Shown piece after piece: positions 35,212 to 45,656 of a DNA stretch of 64,000 nucleotides (positions are counted from its first letter, which is position 1; every line of letters begins with the position of its first letter). The position numbers and the translations under genes are program-made. This DNA comes from an uncultured Prochlorococcus sp. (GTDB taxonomy: Bacteria; Cyanobacteriota; Cyanobacteriia; PCC-6307; Cyanobiaceae). Under the pieces are notes generated by a model. The model did not search any database, was not told the DNA's origin, and saw only the letters and a program-made list of their open reading frames with translations. The stretch covers positions 59,618 to 123,617 of the forward strand of contig NZ_CACAYO010000004.1 in assembly GCF_902536725.1 (NCBI RefSeq), written 5' to 3'.

Positions 35212-35580
35212 TTATTTATAAGTAATTTGCTTTGACTTTCTCTTAGAGATTCTAAATAATCTATAAAAAGATCCTATAATTAAAATAAAAGCAGTAAATG
35301 AAGAGGCAAAAATAAAAATCACTAAAAATATATCATAGAGATATGAAAAAAGATCAATCATTAATAATAAAGATTTATTAAATGTCGAAGGTAGATTTTT
35401 TAACAGTAAATTTTTATTAGGAATTAAATAATTTATATAAACTAATAAAACACTCAAAATAAACAAAAAGAAAGATTCTGTAAATAGTCTCCTTGTAGAT
35501 TTTCTTCTTAAATTTAATTTTTTTTTAAAAATATATTTATCTGATCTAATATTCAAATTTGGGATGTTTAAATCTGCCAT
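35212..35580 (-). CDS. membrane protein, unknown
   Basis: A 122-residue protein with a basic N-terminal 33 residues (RRKSTRR) and two membrane helices (about 34-51 and 82-108), ending in a basic tail. Its soluble N-terminus is predicted cytoplasmic. No family recognised. Confidence 0.65.
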   Translation of the reverse strand: MADLNIPNLNIRSDKYIFKKKLNLRRKSTRRLFTESFFLFILSVLLVYINYLIPNKNLLLKNLPSTFNKSLLLMIDLFSYLYDIFLVIFIFASSFTAFILIIGSFYRLFRISKRKSKQITYK

Positions 35581-35672
35581 AGATCAAAGCTCAAAGAATA
35601 AATTTGAATAACTCTGAAAAGAAATTAACCTATAGTATCGCGTTTGTATTTAAGATGCTAATTGCTCTTTAT

Positions 35673-36260
35673 TCAGGATTTATTTAGTTCATTTTTTTCT
35701 ATATTTTCAAGAGGACTATAAAAGTAAATAAAGGAAGAAGAGAATATAATTAAAGAGCAAATTGCAATAAACGGTGGAATAAAGAAATTGAAAAATTTAA
35801 CTTTTTTATTTAACCCAAATTTTAGTTTTTTAGGAATTTTAGAAAGTATATCAGTTTTTTCTATTCTTACTTTTGGCGATTCATTTAACTGATCAAAACA
35901 ATTTATTGTATCTGAAAGCAATGAATTACCAATCTTTAAAACTAAAGGCCTTACATTTGGTTTAGAGCTCTTGAGAACGATATTATGTATGTGAAGATTA
36001 TCGGCTTTTATATCGATTAATTTAGACTCATATATTGGGATTTCGTTTTTGATTAAAAGATTTGAATAAATATAAAAGGCATCCATAATAGGTCCTAAAT
36101 GCTCAATTTTTCCTTCAATAAGTGGTTTATCAACTATTTTTAATTTCCATTGAGAAATTATAGATATTTGATCTTTATTTTCATTATTGGAATAATCTGG
36201 CAATCCGATTATTTCGAGACTTGCTGAAGATTGATGAAAAGACAATTTGTTTTGCATCAT
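35673..36260 (-). CDS. DUF4335 family protein
   Basis: A 195-residue protein that I place in the cyanobacterial DUF4335 family: NKLSFHQSSASLEIIG at the start, a SQWKLKI... domain to about residue 120, and a C-terminal membrane helix (about 162-181) after a basic stretch. It follows the DUF3038 gene with no gap (36260 and 36262), and the two families are usually neighbours in cyanobacteria, so they likely act together. Function unknown. Confidence 0.7.
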   Translation of the reverse strand: MMQNKLSFHQSSASLEIIGLPDYSNNENKDQISIISQWKLKIVDKPLIEGKIEHLGPIMDAFYIYSNLLIKNEIPIYESKLIDIKADNLHIHNIVLKSSKPNVRPLVLKIGNSLLSDTINCFDQLNESPKVRIEKTDILSKIPKKLKFGLNKKVKFFNFFIPPFIAICSLIIFSSSFIYFYSPLENIEKNELNKS

Positions 36261-36261
36261 A

Positions 36262-36786
36262 TTAAAAATCGTATAAAAAATTCTTCAACTTTTGATAACC
36301 CTGATTTGAAATGCAAAAAGATAAAATAAGCAAAGAATTTATGATAATCTCATCATTTTCAGCATGATTCAAAAGCTTTTTCACTCTCATACTGTCTATA
36401 TTAAATCTCTCTTTAATCAACTCAATAAATCTTTTATTAAAATCATTCCAAATAACTGAATCCTCTCCAATATCTTCTTTAGATTTCAGTATCTCTCTGA
36501 TATAAGGATATAAATATTTAGACATTTCAACTGTAATTTTAATTAAGGCATCGAATTCGGTAAGTTTAATATTGTTAGTAACATAAGATTTTCTCAATGG
36601 ATTATTGTTCCTTACTTTCCAAATAGTAACTTTATTTGGTAAAACATTATCTAAATTAAGTCTATTTGATAATGAGTAAAGGGAATGGATACCATTTAAG
36701 TCAATAGTTTCTAGTATTAATAACAATAAATCAAGCTTCTCTATAGATTTTCTTGATATCTGATTTGCTCTAGTTAAAACTGTAAT
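36262..36786 (-). CDS. DUF3038 family protein, unusual start
   Basis: A cyanobacterial DUF3038 protein of about 154-175 residues. The conserved core begins KLDLLLLILETIDLNG, but the first ordinary start codon in frame is a TTG at 36726 inside that core. The frame stays open upstream to 36810 and reads naturally (TRANQISRKSIEKLD), yet contains no ATG, GTG or TTG. I set the start provisionally at ATT (36786-36784); ATC at 36801 and two ATA codons are alternatives. A perfect TATAAT box at 36815-36810 would put the transcript start only some 15-20 bases before that ATT. The DUF4335 gene follows directly. Confidence 0.6.
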   Translation of the reverse strand: MTVLTRANQISRKSIEKLDLLLLILETIDLNGIHSLYSLSNRLNLDNVLPNKVTIWKVRNNNPLRKSYVTNNIKLTEFDALIKITVEMSKYLYPYIREILKSKEDIGEDSVIWNDFNKRFIELIKERFNIDSMRVKKLLNHAENDEIIINSLLILSFCISNQGYQKLKNFLYDF

Positions 36787-36809
36787 TGTTCTCGATAAGA
36801 TATAAGTAA

Positions 36810-36815
36810 ATTATA
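36810..36815 (-). promoter_or_regulatory. -10 box for DUF3038-DUF4335
   Basis: TATAAT on the minus strand, just past the DUF2949 stop. If used, transcription starts near 36803 and the DUF3038 leader is very short. No clear -35 box. Confidence 0.4.
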
Positions 36816-36824
36816 ACAGAATTA

Positions 36825-37022
36825 TTATTCCATTTTTTGAAATAAAAATGAATATAACTTATCTAGTTCTTCAATAGTTAGCATTCCATAACTCCATAAT
36901 AATATTGGTAATGGAGTGTTATTTTTTATAGATAATTTTATACCAAGTTCAATAGTAGATTCATCTAAACCTAATACATTAAATAAATAAATAATCATTT
37001 CTCTAGATACAAAATTATTCAT
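36825..37022 (-). CDS. DUF2949 family protein
   Basis: A 65-residue protein of a cyanobacterial family. The helical N-terminus (REMIIYLFNVLGLDESTIELGIK) and the conserved LPILLWSYGMLTIEELDKLYSFL fit. Probably a small regulatory or scaffold protein; role unknown. It starts 5 bases after the stop of the hydroxylase gene's opposite end, in the same minus-strand run. Confidence 0.75.
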   Translation of the reverse strand: MNNFVSREMIIYLFNVLGLDESTIELGIKLSIKNNTPLPILLWSYGMLTIEELDKLYSFLFQKME

Positions 37023-37027
37023 GAATT

Positions 37028-38182
37028 CTATTTTATACTTGAATAAATGAGAGATTTAGTCATTTGATTAAGGACTAATTTTCTTGTAATAAGAAATTTA
37101 TTTAAAAGTAAAAATGAAAATTTCCTAATTGGAAATAAAAAAATGTTTCTATTAGCAAAAATTGATATTAATGAGTCAGTTATAAAAATAGTGACGATAA
37201 TATCTAAAATCCTGCTTGAAAAATACTTGAATTTAAATAATATCAATTGCATTTTAGTAATAGCATTTTTTTTATTAAAAAGATCATAAATAGTATTAAC
37301 ATCTCTCCAACAAGTATTTAGACCCTGACCACCAACTGGATGAAATGTATGAAATGCATCTCCTACAAAAACTAATTTTTTTAAATTTAAAACTGGTAAA
37401 TTTAAGGATAATGAAACAGGAAAAATATTAAATTCGCCAATTATTTGGTCCAACTTAAATTTATCTGGCAAGATTGTTGATAAATTATCCATTAAAAAAT
37501 TCTTGTCAGAATTTAACCTTTCAATTGCCTTTGATGTACTGGAAGTCCAAATTACTTGATATAAGTTTTTTTCTAAAGGTAACAATGCAAGTGGGCCTTC
37601 TTTTCTAAAAATTTCATAAGCACGCTTTTCACAATGGCCTCTAAGAGAAACTTTAAAAGTTAAACAAGATTGACTATAAGATTTTTTTATATCAACAAAA
37701 TCTAAGAATTTTTTATCAAGTGAGTTTGCTCCAGTTGAAAAGAACTGGTAATCAAAAAATATTTTTTTACGCAATAATCTCTGTGGTGTCATAAAAAAAA
37801 TATTTTCATAATTAGCCATCTCTTGAAAAAATACGTTCATGAGATCCGAATGTTTAACTACCCAGCCAATATTTTCAGCAGAACTTATATCATCATCTAA
37901 GTCAGAGGTTGATAAATTGGCAAAAGCAGAAGTTACGCTATCTGAAATTGAAAGAGTATCAAAACCAAATAAAAATGGTTCTAATTTTTCCCAAAGTCCG
38001 AATTTAGATAAGATTTTTCTTGTTGAGTGAGTAATTGCATAAGTTTTATCTTTATCAATTAATCTATCCTTTGTTAATAAATCAGTTAAAAAAATATTGC
38101 AATCAAATTTTGAAAGTACAATTGAAAGTAATAATCCTGTTGGACCTGATCCAACAATTTTAAAATTTAATTTATTTTTCAT
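37028..38182 (-). CDS. UbiH/COQ6-type FAD monooxygenase
   Basis: A 384-residue flavin hydroxylase. The N-terminal Rossmann motif is GSGPTGLLLSIVLS (about 11-24, the usual GxGxxG with Ala or Pro variation), and the second FAD motif is FVGDAFHTFHPVGGQGLN (about 272-289). Relatives hydroxylate quinone rings (UbiH, VisC) or act in plastoquinone-related pathways; the substrate here is unknown. A C-terminal hydrophobic segment (about 320-350) may anchor it to the membrane where lipid quinones lie. Confidence 0.85.
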   Translation of the reverse strand: MKNKLNFKIVGSGPTGLLLSIVLSKFDCNIFLTDLLTKDRLIDKDKTYAITHSTRKILSKFGLWEKLEPFLFGFDTLSISDSVTSAFANLSTSDLDDDISSAENIGWVVKHSDLMNVFFQEMANYENIFFMTPQRLLRKKIFFDYQFFSTGANSLDKKFLDFVDIKKSYSQSCLTFKVSLRGHCEKRAYEIFRKEGPLALLPLEKNLYQVIWTSSTSKAIERLNSDKNFLMDNLSTILPDKFKLDQIIGEFNIFPVSLSLNLPVLNLKKLVFVGDAFHTFHPVGGQGLNTCWRDVNTIYDLFNKKNAITKMQLILFKFKYFSSRILDIIVTIFITDSLISIFANRNIFLFPIRKFSFLLLNKFLITRKLVLNQMTKSLIYSSIK

Positions 38183-38201
38183 CAGATTATATAAGCATCA
38201 A

Positions 38202-38843
38202 CTATCCATTCAAATAAATATAGCAAATTTCCTCAAATGCTGGTCTTAATAAATAGGGATACTCTCCAACCCATAGGTTAATTTCAGGAAGCCAAGCATC
38301 GGTCAAATAAAAATCTCTGTCAAAATTACGGTTATCAGATGTTATTAAACATCTAATACTCGAACCCACCCTAATTTGGCTGTGCTTATTTTCCATAGGA
38401 AAACTTAATTTTTCCAAATAACCATCTTCATCTTCTAATTCAAGTACTAACCAAGTCCTTTTGTTTTCGATAACTTCTAATCGACCTTGCCTATTAGATT
38501 GTTCTCTTGAACTTTCTATCTTTTCTGTTTTATAGATATCTGATATATAGCCATCAAATATAGAAAAAAATTTATATTTTCTTAATTGCAAATTTTTTCT
38601 ACTTGATTCCAAAATTGGGCCCCAGATGATATACAAAAAGAAACCTACACATAGGAATAACCAGAAATTATTAGTTTGATCTCCAGTCGAGCTAATAATT
38701 AAAGAGATAAATCCACCTATTGAGGAAACTATTACTCTTTGAAGAATTTTTCTCGGATTCCCCAACGCGTACTTAAATTGCCTTCCAGTACCAACTGCAG
38801 GAATAAGTTTTGAAATTTGACTTGAATTAATTGGAATTATCAT
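38202..38843 (-). CDS. cyanobacterial membrane-anchored protein, unknown
   Basis: A 213-residue protein with two helices (about 36-52 and 58-76) and a soluble C-terminal domain of about 130 residues rich in beta strands (RLEVIENKRTWLVLELEDEDGYLEKLSF, FYLTDAWLPEINLWVGEYPYL). It resembles a conserved cyanobacterial family sometimes labelled phosphate permease, but nothing in the sequence supports transport. It ends just before the UbiH-like gene and begins 1 base after dapB ends, suggesting cotranscription. Confidence 0.6.
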   Translation of the reverse strand: MIIPINSSQISKLIPAVGTGRQFKYALGNPRKILQRVIVSSIGGFISLIISSTGDQTNNFWLFLCVGFFLYIIWGPILESSRKNLQLRKYKFFSIFDGYISDIYKTEKIESSREQSNRQGRLEVIENKRTWLVLELEDEDGYLEKLSFPMENKHSQIRVGSSIRCLITSDNRNFDRDFYLTDAWLPEINLWVGEYPYLLRPAFEEICYIYLNG

Positions 38844-38844
38844 T

Positions 38845-39693
38845 TTAAAAAATCAATTTTTCAAGTCCGTAAACTAAAGTTTCATAATTACCAATTTTTT
38901 TTATAGCCTGTAAAACTCCTGGCATATAGGCCTTTCTATCAATAGTGTCATGCTTAATTGTGTAAGTTTCACCTGGAGATCCCATAATTACTAACTGATG
39001 AGCGAGTAATCCTGGTAATCGTACAGAATGTATATTAATTCCTGAATCTCTGAGCCCACCCCTTACACCTTTCAATGACTCAGACTCTTTTACTAAATTC
39101 TGATTAAATTTCTTTGGATATTCTTCAATCATTTCTGCAGTTTTTATACACGTCCCACTGGGAGAATCAGCTTTTTGATTATGATGCATCTCTATTAATT
39201 CAATGTTGTCATAAAACCTTGCAGCTACCGATGCCGCCTGCTGAAGAAGAACCATACCTACCGAAAAATTAGGAATTATTGCACAACCCACAGATGCTTT
39301 CTGAGCAAAAACAGACAAATCTTGTATTTGCGAAGGGCTAAGACCTGTAGTTCCTACTACTGGTGAAACACCATATGCAATAGCTGATCTAGTATTTTCA
39401 TATACAGAATCAGGATGAGTAAAATCAACCAGCACAGGTTTGATTTTTTCATTTCTATAATTTTGACTAACAGAACATAAAGTTCCTTCAAAATCATTTG
39501 AAACAAAGACATCACAATTTTCAACTTTTAATAATTCAGAAATATTTGAGCCATTGTTCTTTTCATTTATATCGATTGCTGCAACAAGTTCACAATCTGT
39601 TGAATTTAATACAGTATTAACAACTTCGCTACCCATTCTGCCTAAAGCTCCGGAAACTAGTACTGGTACGGGTTTTTTAGAATTTTCAATCAT
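38845..39693 (-). CDS. dapB: 4-hydroxy-tetrahydrodipicolinate reductase
   Basis: A 282-residue NAD(P)H enzyme of lysine and diaminopimelate synthesis. The nucleotide-binding motif is [11 protein letters not shown] (about 14-24), then VDFTHPDSV and VVGTTGLS, and the catalytic [14 protein letters not shown] with the His-His and Lys; the C-terminus has the usual tetramer strands. Length is normal. It is divergent from chlH with about 100 bases between the starts. Confidence 0.96.
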   Translation of the reverse strand: MIENSKKPVPVLVSGALGRMGSEVVNTVLNSTDCELVAAIDINEKNNGSNISELLKVENCDVFVSNDFEGTLCSVSQNYRNEKIKPVLVDFTHPDSVYENTRSAIAYGVSPVVGTTGLSPSQIQDLSVFAQKASVGCAIIPNFSVGMVLLQQAASVAARFYDNIELIEMHHNQKADSPSGTCIKTAEMIEEYPKKFNQNLVKESESLKGVRGGLRDSGINIHSVRLPGLLAHQLVIMGSPGETYTIKHDTIDRKAYMPGVLQAIKKIGNYETLVYGLEKLIF

Positions 39694-39795
39694 TTTTTTA
39701 AAAAATTTTTTTTTAAAGGTTGTTACACGCTATTTATATTGCACACAATAACGTCTTTTCATTCGTAGGCTGGTAGAAATACTTAAAGAAAATCA

Positions 39796-42700
39796 ATGTT
39801 TACGCAGGTCCGCTCAGCAAACCGCAGAGTATCTCCTGTTGAGGATAACAAACACAAAGTTGTAATAAAAGCAGTTTATGTTGTCCTTGAGCCACAATAC
39901 CAAAATTCCTTAACGGAAGCTGCAAAGTCAATAAATAAGATGAATGGGCCAATAGGTATAGACCTTAGCGGCTATCTTATCGAAGAACTTAGGAATGATA
40001 GTAATTTTGAAGATTTTAAAGAAGATATAGCTAATGCAGATATATTTGTTGCTTCACTAATTTTCATTGAAGATCTTGCTCAAAAAGTAGTTGATGCGGT
40101 ATCTCCATTTAAAGACAAACTTAAAGCATCAATTGTTTTCCCCTCCATGCCAGAGGTAATGAGATTAAATAAGCTGGGTTCATTTAGCATGGCCCAACTT
40201 GGTCAATCCAAAAGTATTATTGGAGATTTAATAAAAAAGAAAAAAGAATCAGATGGAGCAAGTTTCCAAGATTCAATGTTGAAGTTATTAAATACACTAC
40301 CTTCAATACTTAAATATCTACCAGTAGAAAAAGCTCAAGATGCTAGAACATTTATTCTGAGCTTTCAGTATTGGTTAGGAGGTACCACTGAGAACTTAAA
40401 AAACTTCTTGTTAATGATTTCTGAAAAGTACGCTGTTTCAGAGATCATAAAAGATCAAATAGAAGAGTTCAAAATTCAAGATCCTGAAACTTTCCCAGAT
40501 CTAGGAATTTGGCATCCTCTTGCTCCCTGCATGTTTGAAAGCCTCAAAGAATATCAAAATTGGGAAAATAATAGAAAAGACCTAAACCCTAAAGATGACA
40601 AAACCCCAACGATAGGATTAGTACTTCAAAGGAGTCATATAGTAACAGGAGATGATGCTCATTACGTTGCTGTTATTCAAGAATTGGAATATAGAGGAGC
40701 GAGAGTACTTCCTATCTTCTGTGGAGGTCTAGATTTTTCTAAACCAGTTAATGAATTCTATTACGATTCGATAAATAAGGATCAACCTATAGTTGATGGA
40801 GTTGTTTCCCTAACAGGATTTGCACTAGTTGGGGGACCAGCAAGACAAGATCATCCAAAAGCTATTGAAGCTCTTAAAAGGCTCAACAGACCATATATGG
40901 TCGCACTTCCATTAGTATTTCAAACCACACAAGAGTGGGAAAATAGTGATTTAGGGTTACACCCGGTACAGGTAGCACTTCAGATCGCAATTCCAGAGCT
41001 TGATGGCGCTATTGAACCTATTATTCTTTCAGGTCGTGATGATGCAACAGGTAAGGCTCATACACTCCAAGATAGAGTTGATGTAATTGCTGAAAGAGCC
41101 ATTAAATGGTCAACATTAAGGGTTAAGCAAAGAAAGGAGAAAAAATTAGCTATTACTGTATTTAGTTTTCCACCAGATAAAGGAAATGTTGGTACGGCAG
41201 CATACTTAAATGTTTTCGGTTCAATTTATAGAGTACTTCTTGAAATGAAAGCGAAAGGATATCAAATAGATGAACTTCCAAGTAATTCAAAAGAATTAAT
41301 GGAAAAAGTAATTAACAACCCTGAAGCAATGGATGGCTCTCCTGAGTTAAATATTGCTCATAAGATGTCAGTAAAAGAATACGAAGAGTTCACACCATAT
41401 TCACAAAGACTTGAAGAGAATTGGGGTAAACCTCCTGGAAATTTAAACAGCGATGGACAAAATCTTCTTATTTATGGAAAACATTTTGGGAATGTTTTTA
41501 TAGGAGTTCAACCTACATTCGGTTATGAAGGTGATCCCATGAGATTGCTTTACTCAAGAAGTGCTAGTCCGCATCATGGTTTTGCAGCTTATTACACGTA
41601 TGTAGAAAAAATCTGGGGGGCTGATGCTGTTCTTCATTTTGGTACTCACGGCTCACTTGAATTTATGCCTGGGAAGCAGATGGGCATGAGTGAAACTTGC
41701 TATCCGGATTCTCTCATTGGATCATTGCCTAATTTGTATTACTATGCTGCGAACAATCCATCTGAAGCAACAATTGCTAAGAGAAGAGGATATGCTTCAA
41801 CAATTAGTTATCTGACTCCTCCAGCGGAAAACGCAGGACTCTACAAAGGACTTAAAGAACTAAGTGAACTTGTTGGTTCTTATCAACAATTAAGAGAAAA
41901 TAGCAGGGGTATTCAAATTGTTAATGCAATAGTTGAGACTTCTAAACAATGTAACCTTGACAAAGATGTAGAGCTTCCTTCAAAAGATGTAGAAGAACTT
42001 TCAATAGATGAAAGAGATTTATTTGTTGGTAATGTCTATAAACAGTTGATGGAAATTGAAAGTAGATTGCTACCTTGCGGTCTTCATACTATTGGAGAAG
42101 CTCCAACAGCAGAAGAAGCTGTCGCAACACTTGTGAATATTGCATCTTTAGAGAGAGAACAAGAGGGATTAAGATCTCTCCCCGGATTACTCGCAGAATC
42201 CATAGGTCTAACTATTGAACAAATTTATGATGGTAATAATAAAGGTGAACTTAAATTTGTAGAGTTAAACGAAAAAATCATAAAAACAGCAAGAGATTCG
42301 ATTTTTGCGATGGTCAACTCTTTAAAAATTGTTGATGGTAGAGTTTATTTAGAAAAATCACTTCTTTCCAAACTTTTCGATTTACTTAAGTTTTTTGGTC
42401 TAAATATACCTACCCCTTGGCTAAGAGTCTGCAGATTGAATGGATTTAATGAAGTTAATCAGAAGGAATTAAATAAATTATTTGATTACTTACTTTTCTG
42501 TCTGGAACAAGTCTGCGCAGACAAAGAAATGGATAGCCTAATTAAAGCACTTGATGGAAATTATGTTTTACCTGGACCAGGTGGAGATCCTATAAGAAAT
42601 CCGGGTGTTTTACCCAGTGGTAAAAATATCCATGCACTTGATCCTCAATCAATACCAACTACTGCAGCAGTAGCTGCAGCGAAGTCTGTTGTTGACAAAT

Positions 42701-43806
42701 TAGTACAAAGACAAAAAGAAGAGCAAGGAACCTGGCCTGAAACAATAGCTTGTGTTTTATGGGGCACTGATAATATCAAAACTTACGGAGAATCACTGGC
42801 ACAAATCTTATGGTTCGTTGGGGTAAAACCAAAACCAGATTCTGTTGGAAGAATTAACAAACTAGAATTAATCCCTTTAGAAGAATTAGGTAGGCCAAGA
42901 ATAGATGTTGTAGTTAACTGTTCAGGAGTATTTAGAGATCTATTTATTAACCAAATGGCATTAATAGATCAGGCAGTCAAATTAGCAGCTGAAGCTGATG
43001 AACCATTGGAATCTAATTTTGTAAGAAAACATTCACTAGAACAAGCAGAAAAAGAAGGCACTTCTATCAGAGAAGCTTCAGCGAGAGTATTCTCTAATGC
43101 AAGTGGAAGCTATAGTTCAAATGTCAATTTAGCCGTAGAAAATTCAACATGGGAGGAAGAAAATGAATTACAAGAAATGTATTTATCTCGCAAAACATAT
43201 GCATTTAATGCCGATAATCCAGGTGAGATGAATCAAAAAAGAGAGGTATTTGAGTCAGTAATGAAAACAGCAGATGTTACATTTCAAAACCTTGATTCTT
43301 CAGAGATTTCATTAACAGATGTAAGTCATTATTTTGATTCGGATCCAACAAAATTGATCAAAACATTAAGAGATGACGGGAAAGAACCAAGTAGCTACAT
43401 AGCTGATACAACCACTTCTAATGCTCAAGTTAGGACCCTCGGAGAAACTATCAGATTAGACTCAAGAACAAAACTTTTAAATCCTAAGTGGTATGAAGGT
43501 ATGCTCAAATCTGGTTATGAAGGAGTTAGAGAACTTTCTAACAGACTCAATTACACTCTTGGTTGGAGTGCGACAAGTGGTCAAGTAGATAATTTTGTAT
43601 ATGAAGAAACTAATGAAACATTTATAAATGACGAAGAGATGAGGAAAAGATTAATGGATCTTAATCCTAATAGTTTCAGAAGAATTGTTGGAACATTGCT
43701 AGAAGTCAATGGTAGGGGATATTGGGAAACTTCAGATGAGAATATAGAACAGTTGAAAGAACTATACCAAGAAGTAGAGGATAAAATTGAAGGAGTTAAA
43801 GAATAA
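39796..43806 (+). CDS. chlH: magnesium chelatase subunit H
   Basis: A 1336-residue subunit that binds protoporphyrin IX and inserts Mg2+ with the ChlI/ChlD AAA motor, the first step committed to chlorophyll. Recognisable are the N-terminal [32 protein letters not shown] (about 295-315), the conserved [18 protein letters not shown] with its porphyrin/metal-binding histidines (about 614-631), and the C-terminal [10 protein letters not shown]. Length is typical of ChlH rather than CobN. ChlI and ChlD are not in the window. Confidence 0.97.
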   Translation: MFTQVRSANRRVSPVEDNKHKVVIKAVYVVLEPQYQNSLTEAAKSINKMNGPIGIDLSGYLIEELRNDSNFEDFKEDIANADIFVASLIFIEDLAQKVVDAVSPFKDKLKASIVFPSMPEVMRLNKLGSFSMAQLGQSKSIIGDLIKKKKESDGASFQDSMLKLLNTLPSILKYLPVEKAQDARTFILSFQYWLGGTTENLKNFLLMISEKYAVSEIIKDQIEEFKIQDPETFPDLGIWHPLAPCMFESLKEYQNWENNRKDLNPKDDKTPTIGLVLQRSHIVTGDDAHYVAVIQELEYRGARVLPIFCGGLDFSKPVNEFYYDSINKDQPIVDGVVSLTGFALVGGPARQDHPKAIEALKRLNRPYMVALPLVFQTTQEWENSDLGLHPVQVALQIAIPELDGAIEPIILSGRDDATGKAHTLQDRVDVIAERAIKWSTLRVKQRKEKKLAITVFSFPPDKGNVGTAAYLNVFGSIYRVLLEMKAKGYQIDELPSNSKELMEKVINNPEAMDGSPELNIAHKMSVKEYEEFTPYSQRLEENWGKPPGNLNSDGQNLLIYGKHFGNVFIGVQPTFGYEGDPMRLLYSRSASPHHGFAAYYTYVEKIWGADAVLHFGTHGSLEFMPGKQMGMSETCYPDSLIGSLPNLYYYAANNPSEATIAKRRGYASTISYLTPPAENAGLYKGLKELSELVGSYQQLRENSRGIQIVNAIVETSKQCNLDKDVELPSKDVEELSIDERDLFVGNVYKQLMEIESRLLPCGLHTIGEAPTAEEAVATLVNIASLEREQEGLRSLPGLLAESIGLTIEQIYDGNNKGELKFVELNEKIIKTARDSIFAMVNSLKIVDGRVYLEKSLLSKLFDLLKFFGLNIPTPWLRVCRLNGFNEVNQKELNKLFDYLLFCLEQVCADKEMDSLIKALDGNYVLPGPGGDPIRNPGVLPSGKNIHALDPQSIPTTAAVAAAKSVVDKLVQRQKEEQGTWPETIACVLWGTDNIKTYGESLAQILWFVGVKPKPDSVGRINKLELIPLEELGRPRIDVVVNCSGVFRDLFINQMALIDQAVKLAAEADEPLESNFVRKHSLEQAEKEGTSIREASARVFSNASGSYSSNVNLAVENSTWEEENELQEMYLSRKTYAFNADNPGEMNQKREVFESVMKTADVTFQNLDSSEISLTDVSHYFDSDPTKLIKTLRDDGKEPSSYIADTTTSNAQVRTLGETIRLDSRTKLLNPKWYEGMLKSGYEGVRELSNRLNYTLGWSATSGQVDNFVYEETNETFINDEEMRKRLMDLNPNSFRRIVGTLLEVNGRGYWETSDENIEQLKELYQEVEDKIEGVKE

Positions 43807-43814
43807 TAAATTTA

Positions 43815-44660
43815 TTATTTTCTGTAAATCCTATCAGCTACTTTTAGGATTTGATAATTTAGTTTGACGTTGTGAACTCTCACAATGTCAATATTAAATT
43901 GAGAACAAAGACAACTTATTGCAAGTGTGCCTACATCCCTTTCTTTTGGATTTTTCTCATTCAAAATTTCTCCTATAAATCTCTTCCTAGATGCACCTAT
44001 CAAAATTGGAAAATTCCATTTTTTAAATACATTTAAGTTTCTCAAGATTTCCAAATTATGAATGATATCCTTTGAAAAACCAATTCCAGGATCCACTATT
44101 ATATTTCCTTCATGTATATTTTTTTCTAAAGCATTCTTTATTAAATTATCAAGTGAGTGCTTAACATCACTCAATACATTCTGATAATTGGAGAGTTGAT
44201 TCATATTTTGACTATTACCACGACTATGAGTTATGACGAATGGACAGTTGAATTTTGATACAACATCCAAAATTTTTATATCTCTTCTTCCTCCCGTGAC
44301 ATCATTTATCCAATCAGCACCATTTAAAAGAGCTTCGTAAGCCACTTCAGAATTAAAAGTATCGATGGAAATTAAAACATCTGGAAATTCTGATTTTATT
44401 AATTTTAGATATGGGATCAATCTTTTTATTTCTATACTAGATCCAACCTCTTCAGCCCCAGGTCTCGTACTTTGAGCACCAAGATCAATAACATCCACAC
44501 CATTGATTAAGAAATGCTTTACTTGATCTAAAACTTTTTTTGAAGAGTTTAATTCCCCACCATCACTAAATGAATCAGGAGTTAAATTAATAACTCCCAT
44601 AATTGAAGTTTTTTGGCCCCAGCCTTTTGGCCATTGATTTTTCTTATTGATAATTTGCAA
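43815..44660 (-). CDS. folP: dihydropteroate synthase
   Basis: A 281-residue folate enzyme condensing p-aminobenzoate with dihydropterin pyrophosphate. Motifs: [16 protein letters not shown] (about 20-35), [14 protein letters not shown] (about 60-73), [21 protein letters not shown] and IGASRKRF, all present. The start ATG at 44660 lies inside the end of tpiA, overlapping it by 17 bases, so the two genes form an operon. Confidence 0.95.
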   Translation of the reverse strand: MQIINKKNQWPKGWGQKTSIMGVINLTPDSFSDGGELNSSKKVLDQVKHFLINGVDVIDLGAQSTRPGAEEVGSSIEIKRLIPYLKLIKSEFPDVLISIDTFNSEVAYEALLNGADWINDVTGGRRDIKILDVVSKFNCPFVITHSRGNSQNMNQLSNYQNVLSDVKHSLDNLIKNALEKNIHEGNIIVDPGIGFSKDIIHNLEILRNLNVFKKWNFPILIGASRKRFIGEILNEKNPKERDVGTLAISCLCSQFNIDIVRVHNVKLNYQILKVADRIYRK

Positions 44661-45369
44661 TTCTCGCGAAACTATTAGGATCTAATGAAGCTCCTCCAAC
44701 TAAAACCCCATCTATATCACTCATTGACATGATTTCATCAATATTATTAGGTTTAACAGATCCTCCATATTGAATAATTACATCATCAAAACCTATTAAT
44801 TTCCGAATCAAAGAACATATCTTATTAGCGTCTTCTGCCTCACATGTTTTACCAGTGCCTATAGCCCATATTGGTTCATAGGCAACAATTAAATTAGATG
44901 GATCTGTATTTTCTAATCCTTGTTCAACCTGTCGAGTAATAACTCTAACAGCTTCTCCTCTCTCTCTTTGTTCTAATGTTTCTCCTACACAAACTATCGG
45001 AGTAAGTCCACTAGATTGAGCAAAAACTGCTCTTTTATTAATTTGTTCATCACTTTCACTAAAGTATTTCCTTGGTTCACTATGTCCAACAATTGCATAT
45101 GAAACACCATGTTCAAGAAGCATTTTTGGAGATATTTCTGCAGTAAATGCTCCTTGATCTTCCCAATGAATATTTTGACTAGAGATATCTAAATAATCAA
45201 AATTAGAATGATCAGAAAAGGTTGAAATAGCAGTAAAAGGTGGAGCAATAACAACTTTACGATCATCTTTAATGTTTTTTATTAGAGGAATAAACTCTGC
45301 TAAATAGGATTTAGCTTCAGCACAAGTCATGTGCATTTTCCAATTACCAGCAATTACAGATTTTCTCAA
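44644..45369 (-). CDS. tpiA: triosephosphate isomerase
   Basis: A 241-residue (beta/alpha)8 enzyme linking dihydroxyacetone phosphate and glyceraldehyde phosphate in glycolysis and the Calvin cycle. Catalytic residues are visible: the lysine in AGNWKMH (about 7-13), the histidine in IVGHSEPR (about 92-99), and the glutamate in [11 protein letters not shown] (about 163-173), followed by the phosphate-binding YGGSVKPNN and GVLVGGASL. Confidence 0.97.
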   Translation of the reverse strand: MRKSVIAGNWKMHMTCAEAKSYLAEFIPLIKNIKDDRKVVIAPPFTAISTFSDHSNFDYLDISSQNIHWEDQGAFTAEISPKMLLEHGVSYAIVGHSEPRKYFSESDEQINKRAVFAQSSGLTPIVCVGETLEQRERGEAVRVITRQVEQGLENTDPSNLIVAYEPIWAIGTGKTCEAEDANKICSLIRKLIGFDDVIIQYGGSVKPNNIDEIMSMSDIDGVLVGGASLDPNSFARIANYQ

Positions 45370-45421
45370 AATTCTATCTCCAAGAAAAATATACTAATAC
45401 AAAGTGAGTTGAATAAGCTAA

Positions 45422-45598
45422 CTATTCAAAAATTAATTCATTTTTTAGAAATATTACTTTATCACCCTTGTTTAACTTCCTTCCTCTCCTAGTCTCAATT
45501 ACACCATTAACTTTGACAGAACCGGATTTAATAAAAATTTTTGCTTCGCCACCAGAAGATACTAAATTTTTCCATTTTAAGAATTGATCCAATTTCAT
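45422..45598 (-). CDS. S4-domain RNA-binding protein (YbcJ-like)
   Basis: A 58-residue ATG-started protein with the small S4 fold: MKLDQFLKWKNLVSSGGEAK, then the SGSVKVNGVIETRRGRKLNKGDKV loop and KVIFL strand. Such stand-alone S4 proteins bind structured RNA such as rRNA or ribosomal stalling complexes. It lies between tpiA and the ABC exporter, divergent from the latter. Confidence 0.85.
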   Translation of the reverse strand: MKLDQFLKWKNLVSSGGEAKIFIKSGSVKVNGVIETRRGRKLNKGDKVIFLKNELIFE

Positions 45599-45656
45599 TG
45601 TTTTTTATACCCAAAGATATTGATAAAGTAGTATAAACATTCAAAAATATAATATC

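Noticed and set aside
39660..39795. TTGTTA and TATATT before chlH as a promoter
   Set aside because: Spacing is only 9 bases, far from the 16-18 needed, so I do not call it.
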